42,812 bases of DNA, taken from positions 1-42,812 of the forward strand of contig NZ_LIRK01000021.1 in NCBI RefSeq assembly GCF_001419765.1, read 5' to 3'. The notes under the pieces were generated by a model. That model saw nothing but the letters and a program-made list of their open reading frames with translations. It searched no databases and had not been told where the DNA came from. Origin of the DNA: Streptomyces torulosus. GTDB taxonomy: Bacteria; Actinomycetota; Actinomycetes; Streptomycetales; Streptomycetaceae. Position numbers and translations under genes: made by a program. Below are positions 22,655 through 30,946 of this stretch, one piece after another (the stretch's first letter is position 1; each line of letters starts with the position of its first letter).

Positions 22655-24598
22655 ATGGCCACGGTTGTGAGCACCGCCGTGGGCGAGCGGACCGGACCGC
22701 TGGACCGGCTGCGCGCCCTCCACGCCGAAGGACGCCTCGCCGACGCGTACGACGAGGTGCCCGGTCTGCTGTCCGAGCTGGCCGCGGCGGGGGACCCCGC
22801 CGGACCGCCCGCCCCGGACCTGGCGCGGGCCGGGCAGCTGCTCTCCCGGCTGGACCGGGAGGAGGTGCTGCGCGAGCACCCCGGCACCGAGACGATCACC
22901 GTCGCCGTCACCGGCGGTTCCACGCTGAGCGGGCTCACCGCCCCGCTGACCGCCGAACTCGCCCGGCACGGCCTGCTGGGCAGGCTGAGCGAGGGCGACT
23001 ACGGCGCATGGCGGCGCGACCTCCACGACACCTCCAGCGACGTGTACGCCGCCGATCTCGCGCTGTGCCTCCTGGACGCCGAGATCGTCTTCGCGGAACT
23101 GCCGCACCCCTGGTCGGTGGAGGACGTCCAGCGCGTCCTCTCCGGGAAGCTCGGCCTGATCAGCTCGCTCGCGGAGCGCTACGTCACGCGCGGCGCCGGC
23201 ACCCTGGTGCTCAACACCGTGCCCCTGCTCCGCACCCAGCTGCGCCGCCTGGTCGACGCCCGCTCCAGGGCCCGACTCGGCGTGATCTGGCGGGAGTTCA
23301 ACGCGGGGCTGCTCCGGCTCGCCGCCGTGCACGACCGCGTCCACGTCGTGGACCTCGACCCGCTGATCGCTGCCGGCGGCCCCGTCAACGAGCCCCGGCT
23401 CGCCGCCTACGCCAAGGTGCAGTTCGGCGAGGAACTCCTCGCCGGCTACGCCCGCGAGGTCGGCCACCTGGCCCGGGTGCTGCGCGGCCGCACCAAGAAG
23501 GTGCTGGTCGTCGACCTGGACAACACCCTGTGGGACGGCATCCTCGGCGACGACGGCCCGGACGGCATCGCCGCCGCCACCACCTACCGGGGCGAGGCGT
23601 TCGGCCGGTTCCAGAAGGCCGTCGGACAGATCGGCGCCCAGGGCGTACTGCTCGCCGTGTGCAGCAAGAACGACATCGAGCCCGTCCGCGGTGTGCTGCG
23701 CGACCACCCCGACATGGCCCTGCGGGAGAGCGACTTCGTCCAGGTCACCGCCAACTGGGAGCCCAAGGACCGGAACCTGCTGGAGATCGCCCAGCGGCTC
23801 AACCTCGGGGTGGACAGCTTCGTCTTTGCCGACGACTCCCCGTTCGAGTGCGGGCTGGTGGCCCGCAGCCTGCCCGGTGTCGCCGTGGTCCGCCTCGACG
23901 AGGAGCCCGCCCTGCACATCGAACGGCTGCTCGCCGACGGCTGGTTCGACGTGCGGGAGCTGACCGCAGAGGACCGCGCCCGGGCGACCCAGTACCGCAC
24001 CGAGGTGGCCCGCCAGGACCTCCTGGAGAGCGCCGACTCCATGGAGGAGTACCTCGCCGAACTGGGGGTCGAGGTCTCCTTCTCGCCCGTACGGGACCAC
24101 GAGATCGCCCGGGTCTCCCAGGTGACGCTGCGCACCAACCAGTTCAACCTCACCACCGAGCGGCTCCAGCAGGCCGACGTACGGGCCCGTCACGAGTCCG
24201 CCGACGGGCTGGTGCTGGCCATCCGCTCCGCGGACCGGTTCGGGGACAACGGCCTCGTCGGCGCGGTCCTGGTGAGCGGCGCCGAACCGGCGGGGGAGTG
24301 GCACATCGACAACATGCTGCTGAGCTGCCGGGTGTTCGCCCGCGGCATCGAGCAGGCCTGCCTGGCCGCCCTGCTGCACGAGGCCCGGGCCCGAGGAGCG
24401 GGCGCCGTGCACGCCCGCTACCGTCCCACGGCCAAGAACCACCGGGTGCGCGACCTGTACCCGTCGATGGGCTTCGCCGAGACGGGTGAGGACGCGGACG
24501 GCACCGTGTCGTTCCGGCACGACCTGTCCGAGGAGAACCTGCCGACGCCGCCGGCGCACGTCCGGCTGAGCGCGGACATCGCCCGGCGATCGTCCTGA
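22655..24598 (+). CDS. FkbH-like HAD-superfamily glyceryl-ACP synthase
   Basis: A 647-residue protein of the HAD-IIIC/FkbH family. Characterised members take 1,3-bisphosphoglycerate, remove phosphate and load the glyceryl group on an acyl carrier protein. Residues 1-270 form an N-terminal SGNH/GDSL-like region found in the longer members. The HAD domain starts with VVDLDNTLWDGILG (Asp287, Asp289), followed by AVCSKND, whose cysteine is the expected glyceryl attachment site, and FADDSPFE. A GNAT-like C-terminal domain contains VTLRTNQFNLTTERL and YRPTAKNHRVRDLYPSMGF. The ATG at 22655 has GGAGA upstream; the GTG at 22640 is less likely. It is the first gene of the cluster. With the KAS III homologue and small ACP downstream, it points to a glycerol-derived C3 unit for a tetronate ring. 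No O-methyltransferase or methoxymalonyl pathway gene is present. Confidence 0.9.
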   Translation: MATVVSTAVGERTGPLDRLRALHAEGRLADAYDEVPGLLSELAAAGDPAGPPAPDLARAGQLLSRLDREEVLREHPGTETITVAVTGGSTLSGLTAPLTAELARHGLLGRLSEGDYGAWRRDLHDTSSDVYAADLALCLLDAEIVFAELPHPWSVEDVQRVLSGKLGLISSLAERYVTRGAGTLVLNTVPLLRTQLRRLVDARSRARLGVIWREFNAGLLRLAAVHDRVHVVDLDPLIAAGGPVNEPRLAAYAKVQFGEELLAGYAREVGHLARVLRGRTKKVLVVDLDNTLWDGILGDDGPDGIAAATTYRGEAFGRFQKAVGQIGAQGVLLAVCSKNDIEPVRGVLRDHPDMALRESDFVQVTANWEPKDRNLLEIAQRLNLGVDSFVFADDSPFECGLVARSLPGVAVVRLDEEPALHIERLLADGWFDVRELTAEDRARATQYRTEVARQDLLESADSMEEYLAELGVEVSFSPVRDHEIARVSQVTLRTNQFNLTTERLQQADVRARHESADGLVLAIRSADRFGDNGLVGAVLVSGAEPAGEWHIDNMLLSCRVFARGIEQACLAALLHEARARGAGAVHARYRPTAKNHRVRDLYPSMGFAETGEDADGTVSFRHDLSEENLPTPPAHVRLSADIARRSS

Positions 24599-24609
24599 GG
24601 CGGGGTGAC

Positions 24610-24927
24610 ATGGCGGCCCCGCCCGGCATGTGGTGGTCTCCGCGCCGCGTCTGGCGGGGCGTCGTCACCTTCTTCGTGGACGGTTTCGGCGCGCTCGCCG
24701 TCATCTTCGGCATGGTGCCGCCGGCCTCCGTCGAGCAGGCCAAGCAGTGGTGGCTCGGCGACCCGGACCCCGGGGCGCGGAACGGCGCGCTGCCGCTCGA
24801 CGAGCCGCCGCCCGCCCATCCCGAGCGCCTGGTCGCCGACGTGCCGCTCTCCCCGCGTGAACGGGAACTGTGGGCGCAGCTGCAGGGGCACGGCCGGGTG
24901 GAGGACGGCCCCGGCCGACGGGAGTGA
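24610..24927 (+). CDS. Small membrane-associated protein of unknown function
   Basis: A 105-residue protein with one hydrophobic segment (about residues 17-38: VVTFFVDGFGALAVIFGMVPP) after a Trp- and Arg-rich N-terminus (MWWSPRRVWRG), then an acidic, proline-rich tail. The ATG at 24610 is 12 bp after the FkbH-like gene, with GAGGCGGGG before it. The layout resembles small proteins found beside actinomycete polyketide genes (possibly the DUF6059 type, from memory and unverified). It may anchor or regulate the pathway; no catalytic motif is visible. Its position inside the operon and its ribosome site support it as a real gene. Confidence 0.65.
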   Translation: MAAPPGMWWSPRRVWRGVVTFFVDGFGALAVIFGMVPPASVEQAKQWWLGDPDPGARNGALPLDEPPPAHPERLVADVPLSPRERELWAQLQGHGRVEDGPGRRE

Positions 24928-25091
24928 CGTCGGCCGCAAGAGGGGCTTTAGAGACGGACCCGACGATCGGCACGACAGGTCGGGCGGACCAGTGGGTCCG
25001 GCCGGCCGCCCGGTCCACCCGGTGCGGCCGGCCCGGCCGGTTCAGCCGGTTTCAACGCGATACGAGTCGCTTCGAGGCGAGGGGAAAGACG

Positions 25092-26903
25092 GTGGCGGAA
25101 TTCGGTTCATTCGCGGAGCTCGTGCTGACGCGGTCGGACGAACAGAGGGACAAGGACGCGTTCCTGTTCCTCGCGGACGGCGTACGGGGCAAGGAGCCCG
25201 AGCGACTGCCGTACCGGAGCCTGGACCGCGCGGCCAAGGACATCGCGTCCTGGCTGCAGGAACGGGGCCTTGCGGGACGACAGGTCCTGCTGCTGTACCC
25301 CTCGGGCCTGGACTTCGTGAAGGCGTTCGTGGGCTGCCTCTACGCCGGCGCCGTCGCGGTGCCCGCGCCCCTGCCCTCCGAGCAGGGCCAGCACTTCCGC
25401 CGGGTCTCGGGGATCGTCCGCGACGCCCGCGTCGGCGCCGTGCTGACCCTCGCCGAGCACGCCCCGGAGGTGGAGGCGTGGCTGGCGGCCGAGGGCTTCT
25501 CCGACGTGGTGTGCCTGCCCACCGACCAGGGGACGGTCGGTGACGTGGACGCCTGGCGCGACCCGCGGCTGAGCCCGGAGCACCTGGCCTTCCTGCAGTA
25601 CACGTCGGGCTCCACCAGCGCCCCCAAGGGCGTGATGGTCTCGCACGGCAACCTGCTCGCCAACGAGGCGGCCATCGCCCGCTCCACGGGGAACACCCCC
25701 GACACGATGATCGGCGGCTGGCTGCCCTTCTACCACGACATGGGGCTGATCGGGCACATCCTCCAGCCGCTGTGGCTGGGCACCACGAGCGTGCTCATCC
25801 CCCCGGTGTCGTTCCTGCGCAAGCCCGCCCGCTGGCTCGAACTGGTCAGCGAGTACGGCGTGAACGCGAGCGGCGGCCCCAACTTCGCGTACGACCTGTG
25901 CGTCCGCCGGGTCACCGACGCGCAGCTGGAGGGCCTGGACCTGTCGACGTGGCGCACGGCCTGCAACGGCGCCGAACCCGTCCGCGCCGAGACCCTCCAG
26001 GCGTTCACCGAGCGCTTCGGACCCCACGGGTTCCGTGCGGAGACCATGTTCCCCTGCTACGGCATGGCCGAGACGACCCTGCTGGTGACCGGCACCCCCA
26101 AGACGCGGGGCGCGCTGCTGCGCGAGGTCGACGCGGCCGGCCTGGAGCAGGGCACCCTCGCCGGACCGTTCCTGGGCGCCCCGCGCCGCACCCTGGTCAG
26201 CAGCGGGGTCGCGCTGGCCGAGGACTTCGAGGTGCGGATCGTCGACCCCGAGACGCTCGCCGAGCAGCCCGAGGGCCGGGTCGGGGAGATCTGGGTGCGC
26301 GGCGCCAGCGTGGCCTCCGGCTACTGGGAGCGGCCCGAGGTCAACGCGGAGATCTTCGGCGCCCGGATCGCCGGCCAGGAGGAGCTGGGCGCCTGGCTGC
26401 GCACCGGCGACATGGGCGTCCTGGGCGGCGGCGAGCTGTTCGTGACGGGCCGGCTGAAGGAGATGGTCCTCATCAACGGCCGCAACATCTACCCGTACGA
26501 CGTGGAGAGCGCGGTCCGCGGCCTCAACCCGGCGATCGGTGCCGGCGCGGTCTTCGCCGTCGACACCGGCGGCCAGGAGCACCTCGTGGTGATCCACGAG
26601 ATCCGGGCCGCCGCCGCGGGCGACGACCTCAAGAGCATCGCCACCGGCATCCAGCGGCACATCGGCATGGAGTTCGCCGTACCGGCCGGCAACGTGCTGC
26701 TGGTCCGCCCCGGCACCGTCCGCAGGACCACCAGCGGCAAGATCCAGCGGACCCTGATGCGCAAGCTGTTCCTCCAGGGCGCCGTCACCGCGCTGCACTC
26801 CGTGCTGGACCCGTCGGTGCGCACCCTCGTCGAAAACGCCGCAGCCGCCGTGGGCGCGGCGGGCACCCCGGCCGCCGACCCGGCCATGGCACCGGTGGGC
26901 TGA
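25092..26903 (+). CDS. Fatty-acyl-AMP ligase (FAAL)
   Basis: A 603-residue ANL-family enzyme of the long-chain FAAL type, which activates a free fatty acid as acyl-AMP and passes it to a carrier protein rather than to CoA. Visible motifs: YTSGSTSAPKGVMVSHGN (T171-S172-G173-S174), LPFYHDMGLIGHIL, ACNGAEPVRAETLQAF, and MFPCYGMAETTLLVTG, all characteristic of FAALs. Near the C-terminus RRTTSGKIQR carries the catalytic lysine. The GTG at 25092 follows GAGGGG at 25079-25084; the frame is open further upstream, but the composition there (24870-25091) is Arg/Pro-rich and not family-like. It likely loads the ACP encoded at 30638 with the starter chain. It lies two bases upstream of ACAD-like gene 1. 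Confidence 0.9.
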   Translation: MAEFGSFAELVLTRSDEQRDKDAFLFLADGVRGKEPERLPYRSLDRAAKDIASWLQERGLAGRQVLLLYPSGLDFVKAFVGCLYAGAVAVPAPLPSEQGQHFRRVSGIVRDARVGAVLTLAEHAPEVEAWLAAEGFSDVVCLPTDQGTVGDVDAWRDPRLSPEHLAFLQYTSGSTSAPKGVMVSHGNLLANEAAIARSTGNTPDTMIGGWLPFYHDMGLIGHILQPLWLGTTSVLIPPVSFLRKPARWLELVSEYGVNASGGPNFAYDLCVRRVTDAQLEGLDLSTWRTACNGAEPVRAETLQAFTERFGPHGFRAETMFPCYGMAETTLLVTGTPKTRGALLREVDAAGLEQGTLAGPFLGAPRRTLVSSGVALAEDFEVRIVDPETLAEQPEGRVGEIWVRGASVASGYWERPEVNAEIFGARIAGQEELGAWLRTGDMGVLGGGELFVTGRLKEMVLINGRNIYPYDVESAVRGLNPAIGAGAVFAVDTGGQEHLVVIHEIRAAAAGDDLKSIATGIQRHIGMEFAVPAGNVLLVRPGTVRRTTSGKIQRTLMRKLFLQGAVTALHSVLDPSVRTLVENAAAAVGAAGTPAADPAMAPVG

Positions 26904-26906
26904 ACC

Positions 26907-28799
26907 ATGGACCATCCCCCCTACCGCGTCGCACAGGAACTGGAGTCGCTGCTCGGCGACCCCGACGACCCCGCCACGCCCTTCTCCCACGCCCGCTGCC
27001 TGGAACTGGACGAGAACGAGGAGTTCCCGTCCGACATCTGCCGGGTGCTGGAGGGCTGGGGGCTCCAGGAGTTCTACATCCCGGCCGAGTACGGCGGCAG
27101 GCTCACCGACTACGAGACCGTCATGCAGGTCATGCGGGTCGTGGCCCGCCGCGATCTGACCGTCGCCGTCGGCCACGGCAAGACGTACCTGGGCGGGGTC
27201 TGCGTCTGGATCTCCGGCACCCCCGAGCAGGCCCGCCGGCTCGCCGAGGACATCCGGGCGGGCGTGCCCGTCTCGCTGGCCCTCACCGAGCGCGCCCACG
27301 GCAGCGACCTGCTCGCCGGGGACGTGCGGGGCGAGGCCGACGAAGCGGGCGGCTGGCGGATCAGCGGCGAGAAATGGCTGATCAACAACGCCACCCGCGG
27401 CAGCCTGCTCTCGGTGCTCACCCGCACCTCCGAGGACGGCGGGCCGCGCGGCTTCACCGTGCTGCTCGTCGACAAGCGCCCGATGACGCAGGGAGAGCAC
27501 TACCGCTGCGTCGACAAGATCCACACGCATGGCATCCGGGGCGCCGACATCAGCGGCATCGCCTTCGACGGCGCCCCGGTGCCGGCGGACGCGGCGGTCG
27601 GCGGGGAGGGCGGTGGCGTCGAGACCGTGCTCAAGGCGCTCCAGCTCACCCGCACCATGTGCGCCTCGCTGTCACTGGGCTCGGCCGACCACGCGCTGAA
27701 CATCGCCCTGGACTTCGCCGAGCGGCGCGAACTGTTCGGGCGGCGCCTCGTCGACCTGCCGCAGGCACGGCACGTGCTCGCCTCGGCCGCCGCGGACGTG
27801 CTCGCCGGGGAGGCGCTCGCCACGGTCGCCGCCCGGTCCGTGCACACCGTCCCCGACGAGCTGAGCGTGGCCGCCGCCGTCACCAAGTACCTGGTGCCCA
27901 CCGGCACCGAGGGAGTGATCGCCGAGCTGACCCGGCTGCTCGGGGCGCGGGCCTTCCTCAAGGACGTGCACGCCCTCGGGATGTTCCAGAAGGTCGACCG
28001 CGACCACCGCATCGTCGGCCTCTTCGACGGCAACACCCTGGTCAACCTCAACTCCCTGGTCAACCAGTTCCGTTCGCTGTCCCGCGGCTGGCTGCGCGGC
28101 AGCGGCGACACGGCCGGCGCCGCCCGCGCCTTCGACCTGGCGGAGCCGCTGCCCCCGCTCGCCCCGGAGCGGCTGTCCCTGGTGGCCCGGCGCGGCAGCG
28201 GCATCATGGCCACACTGCCGGCTTCGGTGGCGGCGCTGCGCGCCGAGGCCGGCCGGCGGCCCGAACTCAAGGGCGCGCTGGGCGCCGCGGAGCGGCTGCT
28301 CGCGGTGACCGGCCGGGTCCACGAGGCGATGGACGCCCACCGCGCCGTGGTCTCCGACGTGCCGCCCGCCGCCTTCGACGTGGCCCGGCAGTACAGCCTG
28401 TGCCTGGCCGGCGCCGCCTGCCTCGGCCTGTGGACGCACAACCACCGGGCGGCGCAGACCGGGAGCACCGGGCCGCTGTGGCGGGACGGGGTGTGGCTGT
28501 GGCCCGTCCTCGACCGGCTGCTGGGGCGGCTGGGCGAGCCCGACGCGGGCGACCCCGACGCCTACCCCCCGCTGCTGGAGCGGCTGCGCGCCGTACGGGA
28601 GGCGGGCGAGCTGTTCTCCCTGTTCCCGTTCGCGCTGCACGGGCCCGCCGACCGGCCAGCCGGGTCACCCGGCGACGCCGCCCCGCTCTCCCACGCATCC
28701 GGCGCGACCGGCGGTCCGCCGGCCGCCGCAGCGCACGCACACACCGACACCCGGGCCGCCGTCGGCGGCACCCGGACATCCGAGGGGACGTCATGCTGA
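26907..28799 (+). CDS. Acyl-CoA/acyl-ACP dehydrogenase-like flavoprotein 1
   Basis: A 630-residue acyl-CoA dehydrogenase homologue, much longer than the usual 380-400 residues, with an additional C-terminal helical region after about residue 400. The family layout is clear: LALTERAHGSDLLAG, GWRISGEKWLINNATRG, a beta domain ending GIAFDGAPVP, then ELFGRRLVDLPQARHVLASAA. At the place of the catalytic Glu of medium-chain enzymes (EGT) it has Asp374 (FDGNT), a possible substitute base. The ATG at 26907 is three bases after the FAAL stop. The C-terminus is low in complexity. It and the next gene form a pair like those next to FAAL and ACP in lipopeptide clusters (ramoplanin, enduracidin), where acyl-ACP is desaturated. 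Confidence 0.85.
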   Translation: MDHPPYRVAQELESLLGDPDDPATPFSHARCLELDENEEFPSDICRVLEGWGLQEFYIPAEYGGRLTDYETVMQVMRVVARRDLTVAVGHGKTYLGGVCVWISGTPEQARRLAEDIRAGVPVSLALTERAHGSDLLAGDVRGEADEAGGWRISGEKWLINNATRGSLLSVLTRTSEDGGPRGFTVLLVDKRPMTQGEHYRCVDKIHTHGIRGADISGIAFDGAPVPADAAVGGEGGGVETVLKALQLTRTMCASLSLGSADHALNIALDFAERRELFGRRLVDLPQARHVLASAAADVLAGEALATVAARSVHTVPDELSVAAAVTKYLVPTGTEGVIAELTRLLGARAFLKDVHALGMFQKVDRDHRIVGLFDGNTLVNLNSLVNQFRSLSRGWLRGSGDTAGAARAFDLAEPLPPLAPERLSLVARRGSGIMATLPASVAALRAEAGRRPELKGALGAAERLLAVTGRVHEAMDAHRAVVSDVPPAAFDVARQYSLCLAGAACLGLWTHNHRAAQTGSTGPLWRDGVWLWPVLDRLLGRLGEPDAGDPDAYPPLLERLRAVREAGELFSLFPFALHGPADRPAGSPGDAAPLSHASGATGGPPAAAAHAHTDTRAAVGGTRTSEGTSC

Positions 28800-30592
28800 G
28801 TGATCCCGCGGTCCAGGGGCTGCACGGCGACGCAGCCCCGAACGGCACCGCCCCTGCCACCGACCCTGCCGCCCACCGGGCGCAGGAGGACGCGGTCCGG
28901 GCGAGGATCTCCGACCTGGAGAGCCGCTTCGGGGACCCCCAGGACCCCGCCAACCCGCTGGGCGCCGCCGGACTGCTGGCCGCCGACGAGGCGGGTGAAC
29001 TGCCCGCCGCCGGTGAGCGGCTCCTCGACGACCTGGTCCTCAACGCCGAGTTCGTGCCCACCGACCTCGGTGGGCGCCTCGACCGCCTCGACACGCTCGT
29101 CCGCGTGATGCGTCAGGTGTTCCGCCGCGACGTGGCGCTCGGCCTCGGCTACGGCATCACGTCGTTCATGGCCGCCGTCAACGTGTGGACGGCCGGCAGC
29201 GAGGAGCAGCGCCGCCGGACGGCGGAGCTGCTGCTCGGCGGCTCCAAGGTCTCCGTCGCCTACCACGAGCTGCCGCACGGCAACGACTTCGTGCGCAACG
29301 AGTTCCGCGCCGACCCCGTGCCCGGCGGTTTCCGCCTGGGCGGCCGCAAGGAGGTCATCAACAACGCCGACCGGGCCGACGCCTACGCCCTGTTCAGCCG
29401 TACCGACGACAGCCCCGGCAGCCGCAGCCACTCGGTGCTGCTCGTCGAACGGGACCAGCTCGACGCGGAGCGCTTCGCGGTCCTGCCCCGCTACTCCGCG
29501 GTCGGCGTGCGCGGCTGCCGGCTGTCCGGGCTGGACTTCACCGACTGCCCGGTGCCCGACAGCACCCTCGTCGGCGCCCGCGGCCAGGGCGTGGAACTGG
29601 CGCTGCGCTCCTTCCAGATCACCCGCAGCGCCATCCCCAGCATGGCCGTCGGCGCCCTCGACACCAGCCTGCGCACGGTCGTGCGGTTCGCCCTCGGACG
29701 CCAGCTGTACCGGCGTTCGGTGATGGAGATACCGCACGCCTCCGCCACCCTCACCGGCGCCTTCCTCGACCTGCTGATCTGCGACAGCATGGCGACGGTC
29801 GGCACCCGGGCGGTGCATCTGCTGCCCGACGAGACCAGCGTGTACGCGGCCGCCGTGAAGTACCTGGTGCCCAAGATGCTCACCGACACCATGTACGACC
29901 TGTCGATCGTGCTCGGGGCGCGGTTCTACGTCCGCGAGGGCGAGTTCGGCCTCTTCCAGAAGCACGTCCGCGACCTGCCGGTGCTCAGCCTCGGCCACGC
30001 CGGCTCGGCGGCCTGCCAGGCCACGATCATCCCGCAGCTGTCCCGGCTGGCCCGGCGCGCCTGGTTCTCCGGGGACGAGGCCCCGCAGAGCCTGTTCCGC
30101 CCCCGCGAGGCACTGCCCGGCATCCCCTTCGACCGGCTCGCCCTCGCCAGCGGCCGGGACAGCCTCAGCGCCTCCCTCGTCGCCGCCGCCGACGACCTGC
30201 CCAGCGGTTCCCCCGAGGAACTCGCCGTCCAGGCCCTCGTCATGCGGCTCCTGGACCAGCTGCGCCAGATCCAGGAGGACAGCCTGAACCTGTCCCCGCA
30301 GGACCGCACCGCCCTCGCCAGCCCCGCCAGCTTCGCGCTCGCCGACCGCTACGCGGTGTTCCTCGCGGCGGCGTCCGTCCTGGGCGTCTGGCGCGGGGCA
30401 CAGGGCGGCGACGACCCCTTCCTGGCCGACCCGGCCTGGGTGGCCGCCGCACTGCACCGGCTGGCGCGACGGCTCGGGCAGCGCCCCGCCGACCTGCCGC
30501 CCGGCTGCGAGGCCCGGGTGCACGAAGAAGTGCTCCGGCGCTTCCACGAACGCCGCAGCTACGACCTCTACGACACCCCGCTGGCCGGCTGA
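28793..30592 (+). CDS. Acyl-CoA/acyl-ACP dehydrogenase-like flavoprotein 2 (catalytic base missing)
   Basis: A 599-residue paralogue of the preceding protein (both start with a long N-terminal region with DPxDPAxPxxxA, followed by the same domain order). It has VAYHELPHGNDFVRNEF, GGRKEVINNADRADAYALF, SGLDFTDCPVP, RQLYRRSVMEIPHASATLTGAFLD and a long C-terminal helical region. Where medium-chain enzymes have EGT, it reads HAGS (402-405), so the usual catalytic glutamate is Ala403. The alternative base position of isovaleryl-type enzymes is Thr (FQITRSA). It may therefore be a non-catalytic partner in a heteromer or use another base. The ATG at 28793 overlaps the previous stop by seven bases and has GAGGGG upstream. 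A 7-bp hairpin spans its stop codon (30583-30601). Confidence 0.83.
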   Translation: MLSDPAVQGLHGDAAPNGTAPATDPAAHRAQEDAVRARISDLESRFGDPQDPANPLGAAGLLAADEAGELPAAGERLLDDLVLNAEFVPTDLGGRLDRLDTLVRVMRQVFRRDVALGLGYGITSFMAAVNVWTAGSEEQRRRTAELLLGGSKVSVAYHELPHGNDFVRNEFRADPVPGGFRLGGRKEVINNADRADAYALFSRTDDSPGSRSHSVLLVERDQLDAERFAVLPRYSAVGVRGCRLSGLDFTDCPVPDSTLVGARGQGVELALRSFQITRSAIPSMAVGALDTSLRTVVRFALGRQLYRRSVMEIPHASATLTGAFLDLLICDSMATVGTRAVHLLPDETSVYAAAVKYLVPKMLTDTMYDLSIVLGARFYVREGEFGLFQKHVRDLPVLSLGHAGSAACQATIIPQLSRLARRAWFSGDEAPQSLFRPREALPGIPFDRLALASGRDSLSASLVAAADDLPSGSPEELAVQALVMRLLDQLRQIQEDSLNLSPQDRTALASPASFALADRYAVFLAAASVLGVWRGAQGGDDPFLADPAWVAAALHRLARRLGQRPADLPPGCEARVHEEVLRRFHERRSYDLYDTPLAG

Positions 30593-30637
30593 CCGCCGGC
30601 CGACCGGACCTGACGCGCCTTCACGAGGAGTTACACC

Positions 30638-30946
30638 ATGTCTGTTCCCGCGACCGACCGCACCGCGAACAACGAGCACACCGCACACACCGTCGAGTCG
30701 CTGAGCAGCTGGCTCGCCGACCGGATCGCCCTGTACCTCAAGCGGACGCCGTCCGAGATCTCCCCGACCGTGCCGCTGGCCGAGTACGGGCTGGACTCGG
30801 TGGCCGCGCTGAGCCTGTGCGGTGACATCGAGGAGGACTTCGACCTCGTCCTCGAACCCACCGTGGCCTGGGACTACCCGACCGTCGAGGCGCTGGCCGG
30901 GCACCTGGTGGAGGAGCTCGGGGAGATGGGGGGAGAGAATCGATGA
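30638..30946 (+). CDS. Acyl carrier protein (starter/acyl ACP)
   Basis: A 102-residue free-standing carrier protein. The phosphopantetheine site is the serine in YGLDSVAAL. The preceding region LADRIALYLKRTPSEISPTVPLAEYGLDS and the following ALAGHLVEEL helix match PKS-type ACPs. The ATG at 30638 is preceded by GAGGAG. It is located between the dehydrogenase pair and the polyketide synthase and overlaps the latter by four bases (ATGA), so it most likely accepts the acyl chain from the FAAL and carries it through desaturation to the ketosynthase. Confidence 0.9.
   Translation: MSVPATDRTANNEHTAHTVESLSSWLADRIALYLKRTPSEISPTVPLAEYGLDSVAALSLCGDIEEDFDLVLEPTVAWDYPTVEALAGHLVEELGEMGGENR

Noticed and set aside
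22655..24598. Methoxymalonyl-ACP pathway (ansamitocin/FK520 type) for the FkbH-like gene
   Set aside because: No O-methyltransferase is present and the AT looks malonyl-specific; KAS III plus E2-like acyltransferase fit tetronate formation better.
25772..28792. An open plus-strand frame joined to the second ACAD gene, making an apparent 1606-residue protein
   Set aside because: The part before 28793 is Arg/Pro/Gly-rich frame-shadow of the FAAL and first ACAD genes; the real start has its own ribosome site and overlaps the first ACAD stop by seven bases.
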